From Candidatus Dormiibacter spiritus (GTDB lineage: Bacteria; Chloroflexota; Dormibacteria; Dormibacterales; Dormibacteraceae), in contig QHBT01000043.1 in NCBI GenBank assembly GCA_003244185.1, positions 94,773 to 158,772 on the forward strand: a stretch of 64,000 nucleotides of DNA, read 5' to 3'. Below are positions 53,812 to 62,474 of this stretch, one piece after another; position 1 is the stretch's first letter, and each line of letters opens with the position of its first letter. Under the pieces are notes generated by a model. It was not told where the DNA came from. It saw only the letters and a list, made by a program, of their open reading frames with translations, and searched no databases. The position numbers were made by a program, and so were the translations under genes.

Positions 53812-55221
53812 CTAGCGGCGCCGGTTGCGGTTCGGCTGATTGCGCCGGGCATTGGGCCTGTCATTGGCGGCTCTCGCCGGAGCCGTCAGGGGAGCAACGG
53901 CCACCGGGGTGGCGGAGCCGGTCAGGCTGCCCTCAGTGCCGCCTTCGCGGAGATGACCGATCCTGAGCAGCTGCCAGAGGATGATCGCGCTGAGCGCTCC
54001 CAGGCCGAGGTTGTTGATCTCGAAGTCGCCGATCTTGAGATCGGCGTTGCCCGCGGCCAGGATGAGCGGAATGGCGACCACCACGAGGTTCGCTCGTTTC
54101 GAGAAGTCGACTCGTGCGTCAACCCAGATCTTGCCGCCGATGACTGCGATCAGCCCGAAAAGGTAGAGCTCGATGCCGCCCAGCACGCTGAGGGGGATGC
54201 TCAGCACCACCCCGCCGAACTTGGGGATGAAGCCGAGCAGGATCGCCGTCACCGCTGCGATTATGAAGATCCAGATCGAGAACACCCGCGTCACGCCCAT
54301 GACGCCGATGTTCTCCGCGTAAGTGGTCTCGCCCGTACCGCCGAAGAGGCCGCTCACGATCGTGCCGACGGCGTCGCCGATGAAGGTCCGGCCGAGCATG
54401 CCGCTCAGATCGCGCTTCATGATGCCGCTGATGGCCAGCACGTGGCCTGTGTTCTCGGCCACCAGGATGATCGGGATCCACCAGAAGAGGCTGAAGGAGC
54501 GGGCATCGAACTTGGGCGGGAAGCTGAAAGTCGGCAGACCCAACCAGGCTGCGCTGCTGATGGCGCCGGTGTTGATGTGGCAGCCGGCGGTCGCGGTGGC
54601 GCAGTAGCCCCCGGCGAGCTGATCGACGCCGCTGGCCACATAGCCGACGACGACACCTATCAACACAGGCAGCATGCGCGGGAAACCACGCAGATAGACC
54701 GACGCCAGCGCTGCCGCCAGCACAGTGATGGTGGCCGTTACGAGCTCGGTCTTGTAGTTGGCCCAGGCCGCCTGGGCCAGGGCGATGCCGATCACTGCGA
54801 CGACGGTGCCGGTCACCACCGGGGGCATGAGGAAGCGGATGAAGTTGGCGCCCAACAGCTGAACCACGATGCCGATGAGGAGGTACACGGCGCCCGCGAT
54901 GATGATGCCGCCGAAGGCCAGATCGTGGTTGCCGTGGGAGCCGCCCTGGATGGCGAGCACCGAGCCGAGGAAGCCGAAGGAGGAGCCGAGGTAGCTGGGC
55001 ACCTGCCGGTTGGTGATGACTATGAAGAGCAGCGTGGCGATGCCGCTGAAGAAGATCACAGTGTTGGGGTTGAAGCCCAAGATGAGCGGCACCAGTACTG
55101 TGGCGCCGAACATCGCCATGACGTGCTGTAGGCCCATCAGGATGGTCTGCGGCCAGGGCAGCCTCTCCTCCGGATAGACGACGTCAGCCTCGGGCCTCAA
55201 CAGCTGCTCTCTCACCGCCAT
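53812..55221 (-). CDS. NCS2 nucleobase permease, UraA-like (uracil-type)
   Basis: 469 residues, 13-14 helices. GLQHVMAMFGATVLVPLILGFNP, SYLGSSFGFLGSV, ILVAENTGHVLAISG (helix 8 acidic site) and TTYAENIGVMGVTRVFS (helix 10) are the substrate-site motifs. The helix 10 motif reads ENIGV as in uracil permease UraA, not the QNNGV of xanthine permeases. AGGAGG lies upstream of the ATG. It is the first gene of the operon, and so points to uracil or a related pyrimidine as the input. Confidence 0.88.
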   Translation of the reverse strand: MAVREQLLRPEADVVYPEERLPWPQTILMGLQHVMAMFGATVLVPLILGFNPNTVIFFSGIATLLFIVITNRQVPSYLGSSFGFLGSVLAIQGGSHGNHDLAFGGIIIAGAVYLLIGIVVQLLGANFIRFLMPPVVTGTVVAVIGIALAQAAWANYKTELVTATITVLAAALASVYLRGFPRMLPVLIGVVVGYVASGVDQLAGGYCATATAGCHINTGAISSAAWLGLPTFSFPPKFDARSFSLFWWIPIILVAENTGHVLAISGIMKRDLSGMLGRTFIGDAVGTIVSGLFGGTGETTYAENIGVMGVTRVFSIWIFIIAAVTAILLGFIPKFGGVVLSIPLSVLGGIELYLFGLIAVIGGKIWVDARVDFSKRANLVVVAIPLILAAGNADLKIGDFEINNLGLGALSAIILWQLLRIGHLREGGTEGSLTGSATPVAVAPLTAPARAANDRPNARRNQPNRNRRR

Positions 55222-55347
55222 CTCCGGAACCTCCTCTCAGGCGCGAACCTCTACCGCTGGCTATCGTAACCGCGGTCGAACGTCCCAGGGCACCTGACGG
55301 GTCGAGCTCCCACGCGCTGCTAGGCCTTCAAGGGAACTTCCTTCCGA

Positions 55348-56052
55348 CTACGCGTAGTCACACTGCTCGACGATCTCGGTCAGTCGCCGCTTCGCGTTGG
55401 CTCTCAAAACGGGTCCGTGGCTGACAACCACAGTCTCGTAGTGCTCCGCCAGAAGCTTCTCGGCTGAGCGCTTAGCCATCACCGGATCGGTGCAGAGTTC
55501 CCTCCGGACTCCGACGCGAAGCTTCCGCGGCATCGCACCGAAGGCATCGGCCGTGAGCAAGAGCCCGTGTTCGTCGGAGAGCAGTGAAGTGTGTCCCAGT
55601 GTGTGTCCAGGTGTCGCGATGAGCCTGAACCCTGCCACCACCTCTCCTTCGCGTAACGGCCGGCCGACGGGAGCGGTGGGCAGCTTGTTCCATCTCTGCA
55701 GGCTGCGGAGGATGCGGTTGCTGGATGGGTCCAGGGGCTGCTCCCCACCAATGATCTCCGCCTCGTGCTCAGGCGCCACGATCTCTGCCTGTGGCGCCCA
55801 GGTGCGCATCCCTGGAATTCCTCCGATGTGGTCCTGGTGATGGTGTGTGAGATAGATGCGGGTCAGGTGGGCCGGTGCGATACCCAGGCTGGTCAGCGCC
55901 GCCTGAATCCGCTTCGGGCTGCTTGGAATGCCAGTGTCGACAAGCGTCCAGCCGTGCTCACCGCTGAGGGCGAAGACGTTGATCGCGTTTGAGATGCTGA
56001 AGGCGTCAATCCGGTAGACGCCGGGAGCGATTTCCTCAGGGCTCGTCGTCAT
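55348..56052 (-). CDS. MBL-fold metallo-hydrolase
   Basis: 234 residues. The zinc motif is THHHQDHIGG (about residue 67), followed by the later His in ATPGHTLGHTSLL and SHGP near the end. Length and order fit the glyoxalase II/lactonase-like group. I take ATG 56052 because EEIAPGVYRIDAF is the usual start; the open frame to 56139 is unsupported. It is divergent from the MFS/TetR pair; substrate unknown. Confidence 0.85.
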   Translation of the reverse strand: MTTSPEEIAPGVYRIDAFSISNAINVFALSGEHGWTLVDTGIPSSPKRIQAALTSLGIAPAHLTRIYLTHHHQDHIGGIPGMRTWAPQAEIVAPEHEAEIIGGEQPLDPSSNRILRSLQRWNKLPTAPVGRPLREGEVVAGFRLIATPGHTLGHTSLLSDEHGLLLTADAFGAMPRKLRVGVRRELCTDPVMAKRSAEKLLAEHYETVVVSHGPVLRANAKRRLTEIVEQCDYA

Positions 56053-56149
56053 GTCTGGTGAGAGAGATGATGACCGGTTTGGCGGAATCGGTGCGGGTCT
56101 TTGCTTTCGGACGCTCTGCGATGTCAGCCGAACCTCCAATGTCCACCTC

Positions 56150-56176
56150 TTGCAATTTTAACAGTCTCTCTATAAT
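56150..56176 (+). promoter_or_regulatory. Sigma70-type promoter of the MFS gene
   Basis: TTGCAA (56150-56155) and a perfect TATAAT (56171-56176) are 15 bases apart and lie 30 bases before the ATG. This is the best vegetative promoter visible in the window. It gives a leadered message with GGAGG, in contrast to the leaderless genes. Confidence 0.6.
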
Positions 56177-56206
56177 GATAGTTCCATTCAATTGGAGGTG
56201 ACTGCC

Positions 56207-57754
56207 ATGTTGACCAAGGACCCGCGCCGCTGGTGCGCGCTCGGCGCACTGGTGTTGGCCGTTCTCGCGATCGGTCTTGATGGCACCGTCTTGAGCGTGG
56301 CGTTGCCCACACTAGCCGCTGCCCTGAGGGCCTCCGAGTCGGACCTCCAATGGTTCTCCTCCGGATACCTGCTGGTGCTGGCGGCGGCGATGCTTCCGGC
56401 TGGGCTGTTGGGCGACCGCTGGGGTCGCAAGAGGGTGCTCCTGGCATCCCTGGCCATGTTTGGAGCCGGCTCGGTGGCGTGTGCCTACGCGCCCTCGCCG
56501 GCGGCCTTTATCGCCGCTCGGGCCGTCCTCGGACTCGCCGGCGCCGGCCTTGTAGTGATGGCGCTTTCTGCGCTGACAGGCCTGTTTAGCCAAGAGGAGC
56601 GGCCGCGCGCGGTCGGGATCTGGGCGGCGGCCAATTTCCTCGCACTGCCGCTGGGACCAATCTTGGGTGGCTGGCTCCTGACGCACTATTGGTGGGGTTG
56701 GGTGTTTCTGATGAACGTGCCGGTGGCTGTGATTGGACTGATCGCCGCCTTCGCCCTGATGCCCGAGTCTCGCGCCGCGGAGCGCCCCAGCCTGGACCCG
56801 GTAGGCATCCTGGCCTCGAGCGCCGGGCTTGTCGCGCTGACGTACGGCCTTATCCAGGGCGGGCGGGACGGCTGGGCGCAGGCCGCCACGATCCTCCCCA
56901 TTGCCGGCGGCGTGCTGCTCCTGGTCGGTTTTTTCCTCTGGGAGAATCGACTGACCAACGATCCGGTGGGTAGGCCGTTGATCGACGTCTCTCTCTTTCG
57001 GTCCGCGTCGTTCACTTGGGGTGTGGTGCTCAACGCCATCGGGGCTCTGGGCTTGATAGGCGTGCTCTTCACGATGCCCCAATATTTCCAGGGTGTGGTG
57101 GGAGCCGACGCCATGGGCTCAGGGCTGCGGCTGCTGCCGCTCATCGGCGGGATGTTGATCGGCGCCGTGCCGGCCGACCGGGCGGCCCGGCTGGTGGGCG
57201 CCAAGGTGGCGGTGGCAATCGGGTTCGCCGTCCTGGCGGCTGGGCTGCTGTTGGGAGCGACCACCGGGCTGTCCTCTGGCACCGGATTCGTAGGGCTCTG
57301 GCTGGCGCTGGTGGGGGCCGGCACAGGTCTGGCCCTGGCCACAGCCGCGTCTGGAGCGCTGTCCCAGCTTCCCCAGGAGCGAAGCGGGGTCGGCTCCGCA
57401 GTTATGCAGGCGCTCCAGAAGACCGGCGGTCCCTTCGGCTCGGCTGTGCTGGGCAGTGTCCTCAGCTCTGCCTATCGAGCACGAGTCCCGGCCGAGGGCC
57501 TGCCCCCCGCCGCCGCGGCGGCGGTCCGGGAAAGCGTCTTCGGTGGAATTGCGGTGGCTGACCGGCTCGGCTCCGGCGCCCTGCTCGAGTCGGTCCGCAG
57601 TGCGTTTGTCGCCGGCATGGACGCCGCTCTCCTGGTCGCGGCAGCTATCGCAGCCAGCGGTATGGCGCTCACGCTCGTCTTCCTGCCTGGGCAACGCGCG
57701 TCCACCGCCAGTCAAGCCGAAGCGCCTGCTGAGGAGCCGCTTGCCGCCGGCTGA
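56207..57754 (+). CDS. MFS multidrug efflux transporter (DHA2 type)
   Basis: 515 residues, 14 helices. LDGTVLSVALPTLAAAL in helix 1, LLGDRWGRKRVLL (motif A), and GPILGGWLLTHYWWGWVFLMNVPVA are typical. GGAGG lies eight bases before the ATG at 56207. The next gene, tetR, starts inside its last codons. Confidence 0.92.
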   Translation: MLTKDPRRWCALGALVLAVLAIGLDGTVLSVALPTLAAALRASESDLQWFSSGYLLVLAAAMLPAGLLGDRWGRKRVLLASLAMFGAGSVACAYAPSPAAFIAARAVLGLAGAGLVVMALSALTGLFSQEERPRAVGIWAAANFLALPLGPILGGWLLTHYWWGWVFLMNVPVAVIGLIAAFALMPESRAAERPSLDPVGILASSAGLVALTYGLIQGGRDGWAQAATILPIAGGVLLLVGFFLWENRLTNDPVGRPLIDVSLFRSASFTWGVVLNAIGALGLIGVLFTMPQYFQGVVGADAMGSGLRLLPLIGGMLIGAVPADRAARLVGAKVAVAIGFAVLAAGLLLGATTGLSSGTGFVGLWLALVGAGTGLALATAASGALSQLPQERSGVGSAVMQALQKTGGPFGSAVLGSVLSSAYRARVPAEGLPPAAAAAVRESVFGGIAVADRLGSGALLESVRSAFVAGMDAALLVAAAIAASGMALTLVFLPGQRASTASQAEAPAEEPLAAG

Positions 57755-58328
57755 CGCGCAGGCGCTGGGCCTGCGAGAGCGCAAGAAGGCGAAGACGCGC
57801 GCCACCATCCAGCGGCATGCGCTGCGCCTCTTTCGAGACCAAGGCTACGAGGCCACCACTGTGAATCAGATCGCGGAGGCGGCTGAGATCTCCGAGAGCA
57901 CGTTCTTTCGATACTTTCCGAGCAAGGAGGCGGCGGTCCTGTGGGACGACCTCGACCCGCTCCTGTTGGAGGCCTTCCGTGGGCAGCCCCCGGACGCGCA
58001 GCCGGTGGCAGCGTTTCGCGCAGCCATCCGATCGGTGTTCGGCGGCCTCACGGCGGCTGAGCAATCGGAACAGCTGGAGCGTTGGCTCTTGATCCAGTCG
58101 GCACCAGAGCTTCGGTCCGCTGCTCTCGAGCAGCTCTTCGATGGGATCCTGCAGGTCGGCGAGCTGGTCGCCGAGCGAGCCGGCCGCAGCTCCCGAGACA
58201 TCGGGGTTCGCGCTCTCGCCGGCGCGGTGATCGGCGTCATCATGGCAGTGCTGCTCGACCCAGAGGCGGATCTCGTCGAGGCTACGGACGCGGCGCTGGC
58301 GCAGCTTGAAGCCGGCTTCCCGCTGTAA
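57741..58328 (+). CDS. TetR family regulator
   Basis: About 195 residues. RERKKAKTRATIQRHALRLFRDQGYEATTVNQIAEAAEISESTFFRYFPSKEAAVLWDD is the TetR DNA-binding domain with a typical FRYFPSKE end. TTG 57741 has GAGGAG four bases upstream and overlaps the MFS gene by 14 bases; the long open frame from 57456 is a shadow. It most likely represses the MFS promoter. Confidence 0.87.
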   Translation: MPPADAQALGLRERKKAKTRATIQRHALRLFRDQGYEATTVNQIAEAAEISESTFFRYFPSKEAAVLWDDLDPLLLEAFRGQPPDAQPVAAFRAAIRSVFGGLTAAEQSEQLERWLLIQSAPELRSAALEQLFDGILQVGELVAERAGRSSRDIGVRALAGAVIGVIMAVLLDPEADLVEATDAALAQLEAGFPL

Positions 58329-58349
58329 TCGCGAGCGGACTCCGGCACC

Positions 58350-58389
58350 GCGACCAGCCGGCGTCCGTCCGAGTTCGGGGGCTGGTCGC
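58350..58389. terminator. Bidirectional terminator candidate
   Basis: GCGACCAGCC (58350-58359) and GGCTGGTCGC (58380-58389) are perfect 10-bp arms with a 20-base loop, between the convergent tetR and DUF6157 genes. There is no T-run. The rest of 58329-58506 shows nothing else. Confidence 0.55.
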
Positions 58390-58506
58390 TGCCGCCGTGG
58401 CCGGTCGCCCCGAGGTGGCACGCCCTTGCAGCGTCCAGCCGAGGAGTCTCTGCGGTGAGCCAGTGCGCGGGACACAGGTCCACGCCCAGCCATAACGGTC
58501 GATCGC

Positions 58507-58932
58507 CTAGCCGCGACTGGAGCGGAAGGCCTTGAGACGTTGGCCGAGGCTGGGGGACGCTTCGCAGCTGAACTGCTGGTACTCGGATGATTCGACCGGG
58601 TAGAGCGCGACCTTGCCCGCGCTGTCGAAGTGGAAACCCCAGCCGTACTTCCGGGCGAGCGGCGACGTGCGAAGGCAGGGCTGTGGCTGGGCGAAGAATT
58701 CCTCGCGCATCGGGGCCCCGCTAGCTTTCAGCTCGTCGGCCGGCACCTGCTTGTGAAGGACGTGAGTCTGGAACAGCACGTCCTCCTGCGTCAATTCGTA
58801 TGGCTTTTCAGCCAGCAGCTCGTACTGGATGACGGCAACCGACTTTTTCCTGTCTGCTTTGGACTCGGGTACCACGCTGTGGCTAACAGGGCAGTCCTCC
58901 GCGACAACGATGAACGTATCGATGTAGTTCAC
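58507..58932 (-). CDS. DUF6157 family protein
   Basis: 141 residues. YIDTFIVVAEDCPVSHSVVP at the start, AVIQYELLAEKPYELTQEDVLFQTHV in the middle and ACLRTSPLARKYGWG... near the end match DUF6157, a small cytosolic family of unknown function (CLRTSPL here). It is 3 bases after the CoxG-like gene. Confidence 0.8.
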   Translation of the reverse strand: MNYIDTFIVVAEDCPVSHSVVPESKADRKKSVAVIQYELLAEKPYELTQEDVLFQTHVLHKQVPADELKASGAPMREEFFAQPQPCLRTSPLARKYGWGFHFDSAGKVALYPVESSEYQQFSCEASPSLGQRLKAFRSSRG

Positions 58933-58935
58933 GAG

Positions 58936-59568
58936 CTAGCCGCGTTCGAGGCGGCGCCCCACCGCGACGCCTACGAGCGCTAGGAGGAAGCCGGCACCCA
59001 GCCCGATCAGAAGAGACCGCGTGTTGTCGGTGCCGGCTGCTGCCGCCGCGGGGCGGAAGACCGCTCCGGCTGGGGCTGGAACGCCAGAAGTGCTCGCCGC
59101 GGGGACGTGCGTCGGCTGTTGTGCCGGACCCTCGGTCAGCACTCGATCGAGGGCCGCGAAGAACTGCTCGCTGGTGCGCCTCGACGCGGCCACGATCATC
59201 CGCTGGCCAACCCCGGCCAGCGCACCGGTCACCGTCGCGTCCGCGTCGTACCTCAAGAACGTACCGCCGCCATCGCGCTCGCCCAGCCGCACCGAGGCAA
59301 CCACTTCCACATTCCCGCCGGAGCCTCGGCCCGAGCCGCGGAGCACGCAGGCTTCCGGCTCCACCTTGTCCTCCGCTGCGAAAGTGCCTCTGTACGTGCC
59401 CTTCACGGCACCCACGCCAACCGCCGCTGTGATGGCATAGCGGTCGGGCGCCGTGACCTCCAGGCTCTTCACGCCGGGCAGCGTTGAGGCCAGGGTTTGA
59501 GGATCCTGCAGAGCTGCCCAAACCCTGTTCCGCTCAGCGCTGAAGCTGTGGTCGCCGCTGACCTTCAT
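58936..59568 (-). CDS. CoxG-like SRPBCC protein with C-terminal membrane anchor
   Basis: 210 residues. KVSGDHSFSAERNRVWAALQDPQTLASTLPGVKSLEV is the CoxG opening, a SRPBCC domain that anchors or matures CO dehydrogenase-type enzymes in some bacteria. The C-terminus has a Pro/Ala linker and one helix (SLLIGLGAGFLLALVGVAVG). The molybdenum hydroxylase of this window lies 3.7 kb away on the same strand but in another operon; a link is possible. Confidence 0.85.
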   Translation of the reverse strand: MKVSGDHSFSAERNRVWAALQDPQTLASTLPGVKSLEVTAPDRYAITAAVGVGAVKGTYRGTFAAEDKVEPEACVLRGSGRGSGGNVEVVASVRLGERDGGGTFLRYDADATVTGALAGVGQRMIVAASRRTSEQFFAALDRVLTEGPAQQPTHVPAASTSGVPAPAGAVFRPAAAAAGTDNTRSLLIGLGAGFLLALVGVAVGRRLERG

Positions 59569-59587
59569 GTCTGGCGCCTGCGCCGGC

Positions 59588-60418
59588 TCAGCTCAGCTCG
59601 CGAGGCAGGTCGGTGACGAACATGAAGCCCGGCTCGTGCGTGATCATCAGCTCGGGCGCACTCTTCAGGGCCGCGGCCTGCGGGGTCACGCCGCAGGCCC
59701 AGAAGACAGGCACTTCGCCAGGCCGCAGCTGAACCGGGTCGCCATAGTCCGGACGCCCCAGGTCGCGAATGCCGATCTCGGCCGGATCGCCGACATGCAC
59801 CGGGCTGCCATGGGCGAGCGGATAGCGCGCCGAGAGCGTCAGCACGTCGCTCAGCCGCTCGGCCGGCATCGGCCGGAAAGTGACCACCATCGGGCCCTGA
59901 TAAGACCCTGCCGGAAGGCACTGGATTGAGGACCTGAACATCGGGACCGTGGTGCCTTGTTCCACATGACGCAGCGGCAGACCCGCCTCGGCCAGCGCGT
60001 GCTCGAACGTGAAGCTGCAGCCGAGGAGGAAGCTGACGAAGTCGTCCCGCCAGATTTGGCGCAAGTCGTGGCGCTTCTCGGCCAGCCGGCCCTCCCGGTA
60101 GACGCGGTAGCCCGGAACGTCAGTCCGCAAATCGGCACCCGTAGCGCAGCGGCCCGGAGCGTATTCCCCCGGCGGCAGGATCTCCAGCACCGGACACGGC
60201 TTCGGATTGCGTGAGCAGAACGCCGCAAACTCGGCAGCGCCCGCCGCCGGCAGCACGACCAGGTTGGCCTGGTGGTACACGGGGCAGTGCCCGGCCGTGG
60301 TGCGCCGGAAATCGCCCGCGCGAATCTGCCCCCGCAAATCCGCAGGGGATTGGATGCGGTCGTCCCTCCTGGCTGCGCCCGCCTGAAGGCCGGATTCCGC
60401 TCGTTGGCTGACCGCCAT
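59588..60418 (-). CDS. DUF1445 putative hydro-lyase (D-glutamate cyclase family)
   Basis: 276 residues. ADLRGQIRAGDFRRTTAGHCPVYHQANLVVLPA at the start, DFVSFLLGCSFTFEHALAEAGLPLRHVEQGTTVPMF in the middle and GEVPVFWACGVTPQAAALKSAP near the end identify the family. In Bacillus a homologue (ycsI) sits with kipI/kipA; here the pxpBC pair is 53 kb away. TAATCT lies seven bases before the ATG at 60418 (60431-60426), so the message is probably leaderless. Confidence 0.85.
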   Translation of the reverse strand: MAVSQRAESGLQAGAARRDDRIQSPADLRGQIRAGDFRRTTAGHCPVYHQANLVVLPAAGAAEFAAFCSRNPKPCPVLEILPPGEYAPGRCATGADLRTDVPGYRVYREGRLAEKRHDLRQIWRDDFVSFLLGCSFTFEHALAEAGLPLRHVEQGTTVPMFRSSIQCLPAGSYQGPMVVTFRPMPAERLSDVLTLSARYPLAHGSPVHVGDPAEIGIRDLGRPDYGDPVQLRPGEVPVFWACGVTPQAAALKSAPELMITHEPGFMFVTDLPRELS

Positions 60419-60425
60419 GATCCCG

Positions 60426-60431
60426 AGATTA
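60426..60431 (-). promoter_or_regulatory. Leaderless-type -10 of the DUF1445 gene
   Basis: TAATCT on the minus strand ends 7 bases before the ATG at 60418, and no Shine-Dalgarno sequence is present. It suggests a promoter separate from the two-component operon upstream. Confidence 0.45.
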
Positions 60432-60487
60432 GCGCGGCCCGCCCCCGGCTGCCTGACCCGCGCGAATGCGCAGGTCATGGCTGAAAC

Positions 60488-61156
60488 CTATTGACCATCG
60501 CCAGGCACCACCAGACCGCTCTCGTATGCGGCCACCACCAGCTGGGCCCGATCGCGCGCGTATAGCTTCGACAACACGCGTCCGATGTGCGTCTTCACGG
60601 TGGCCGGGCTGACGAAGAGCTGGGCGGCGATCTCGTCGTTGCTCTTGCCGCCGCCGACCAGGGCCAGGACCTCCCGCTCCCTCTCCGTCAGGCTTGACAA
60701 ATCGCCGCCTGACACCCGTGGTCTGGCGGGTCTGCCGGCGAACTGGGAGATCAGACGGCGGGTGACGGTGGGAGAGAGGAGAGCCTCACCCGAGGCGACC
60801 ACATGGATGGCCTGCAAGAGATCGGGGGGTTCGATGTCCTTCAGCACGAAGCCGCTGGCACCTGCGCGGAGAGACTCGAAGATGTACTCGTCGGCTTCAA
60901 ACGTAGTCAGGATTAGCACTCGGACCGACGCTAGCTCGGCGTCGGCGACAATCCGCCGAGTCGCCTCGATCCCGTCCAGCAAAGGCATGCGGATGTCCAT
61001 GAGGACCACGTCAGGCCTTGTCTGGGCGGCGAGAGCCACCGCCTCCTCACCGTTGGCCGCCTCAGCCGCGACCTCGATCCCAGCTGAGCTCTCGAGGAGG
61101 ACCCGAAAGCCGGCGCGAACGAGAGCCTGGTCGTCCGCCAGCAGGACGCGTATCAC
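60488..61156 (-). CDS. NarL/LuxR-type response regulator
   Basis: 222 residues. The receiver has the acidic DD near the start, the phospho-acceptor in VVLMDIRMPLLDG (about residue 55), and the Lys in VLKDIEPP. The LuxR helix-turn-helix is LTEREREVLALVGGGKSNDEIAAQLFVSPATVKTHI. The GTG start overlaps the kinase stop (GTGA). Confidence 0.95.
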   Translation of the reverse strand: MIRVLLADDQALVRAGFRVLLESSAGIEVAAEAANGEEAVALAAQTRPDVVLMDIRMPLLDGIEATRRIVADAELASVRVLILTTFEADEYIFESLRAGASGFVLKDIEPPDLLQAIHVVASGEALLSPTVTRRLISQFAGRPARPRVSGGDLSSLTEREREVLALVGGGKSNDEIAAQLFVSPATVKTHIGRVLSKLYARDRAQLVVAAYESGLVVPGDGQ

Positions 61157-62301
61157 TCAGCGGCTCCGATCGGCAGCCAGGCGCTGACCTCGAAGCCTCC
61201 GCCGGCCAAACTGCCGGTCTTCAGTGAACCGCCCGCTGCGCGCACCCTCTCGCGCATGCCGGCCAGCCCCCGGCCGGCTCCCTGGCGGCCGTCGGCGCCC
61301 GAGTCTCGTGCACTGCCGCCGTCGTCCTTGACCTCGACGGTGACCGCCTCCGGGTGTCGCCTGACTGTTACGCTGGCCCCGGCCCCGGGGGCGTGGCGGA
61401 CCACGTTGGTGAGCGCCTCCTGGATGATGCGGTAGGCAGTCAGATCCACTGAAGCCGGCAGCGCGCCGGCCTCTTGGTCGAGGCTCAGCTCGACCTGCAC
61501 GCCGGCGCGCCGGACCGACTCGATAAGCGAGGAGAGCTGGTCCAGACCTACCGCCGGCGCCAGCGGTTCCGCCTCGTCCGTCTGCCGGAGCAAACCCAGG
61601 ATGCCCCTCAGGTCGCGCAGCGCATCCCCGCTGGCGGCTCGGATCGCGAGTAGAGCGGCGCGCGCCTCCTGCGGACGCTGGTCCATCACGTGCACGGCCA
61701 CCCCCGCCTGGACATTGATCATCGCGATGCTGTGGGAGACCACGTCGTGGAGGTCCCGGGCGATCCGCAGGCGCTCCTCGGCGATCCGGCGCAGCGCCTC
61801 CGCCTCGCGCGTCTCATCAGCGCGGCTGTCTGCTCGCGCCCGCCACTCAGCCGCCGCCTGGCCCGCTGCCAGGCAGGCGACAGCGCCGAGAGCGATGAAC
61901 AGCTCGGAGGTGCGATCGACAGGACCGCGGAGCAAGGCGCCGGCCGGAAACAGGATGACGATGGCTACGGCGAAGACAAGAAACCTCAGCCGGGCGCCGG
62001 CGGTGCCTGAGAGGTAGGCAGTCACCCACAAGCCCACGAAGTAGGAGCTGTCGGTCGGGTAGCCCAGCCAGTAATAGGCCAGGGTGCACAAGAGCGAGGT
62101 CGCCAGCGCCGCCACCGGCCAGCGCCGGGCGAGTGCGCCCACGGCTGCGGCCACCACCGCCAGGCTGATCGCGAAGGCGTCGAGTGGCCGGCCGAGGTGG
62201 GTGGGGCCCAACGCCGTCCCCAGCACCGTGACGAGCAGCGCGACAGCCGCAGCGGCGGCCGGCCTCAGCCAGCGGGATGCCGCCGTGCTCCAGGCGTTCA
62301 C
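61153..62301 (-). CDS. Sensor histidine kinase (HisKA_3, DesK/LiaS-like)
   Basis: About 382 residues. Four or five helices occupy the first 170 residues, then RLRIARDLHDVVSHSIAMINVQAGVAVHV carries the phospho-acceptor His, and the ATPase part has AYRIIQEALTNVVRHAPGA (N box) and GRGLAGMRERV (G box). I start it at GTG 62301, where TACGAT lies seven bases upstream; the frame to 62460 is shadow. It is divergent from an FtsX-type ABC exporter, which it probably controls. Confidence 0.9.
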   Translation of the reverse strand: MNAWSTAASRWLRPAAAAAVALLVTVLGTALGPTHLGRPLDAFAISLAVVAAAVGALARRWPVAALATSLLCTLAYYWLGYPTDSSYFVGLWVTAYLSGTAGARLRFLVFAVAIVILFPAGALLRGPVDRTSELFIALGAVACLAAGQAAAEWRARADSRADETREAEALRRIAEERLRIARDLHDVVSHSIAMINVQAGVAVHVMDQRPQEARAALLAIRAASGDALRDLRGILGLLRQTDEAEPLAPAVGLDQLSSLIESVRRAGVQVELSLDQEAGALPASVDLTAYRIIQEALTNVVRHAPGAGASVTVRRHPEAVTVEVKDDGGSARDSGADGRQGAGRGLAGMRERVRAAGGSLKTGSLAGGGFEVSAWLPIGAAE

Positions 62302-62308
62302 GGCCGCG

Positions 62309-62314
62309 ATCGTA
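62309..62314 (-). promoter_or_regulatory. Leaderless-type -10 of the histidine kinase gene
   Basis: TACGAT on the minus strand lies 7 bases before GTG 62301, with no Shine-Dalgarno sequence close by. It is part of the TANNNT-N6/7 pattern. Confidence 0.4.
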
Positions 62315-62474
62315 CCGCCGCCCTCGATCGATGTCGTCCTCCCAGGGTCTGATCCAACTACCACCCAGGGAGTACACGAACAACCATCCCGCGGGGGGAC
62401 GACGGTTACAGCGGTCAGCCCTGATGCTCGAGTTGCGGCGCCAAATGCCGACAAAACCATCAGGAGGAACCACA

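Noticed and set aside
53953..55131. 392-residue plus-strand open frame opposite the permease
   Set aside because: Composition (Asp/His/Arg-rich) is that of an antisense shadow of a membrane protein gene; the permease on the other strand is certain.
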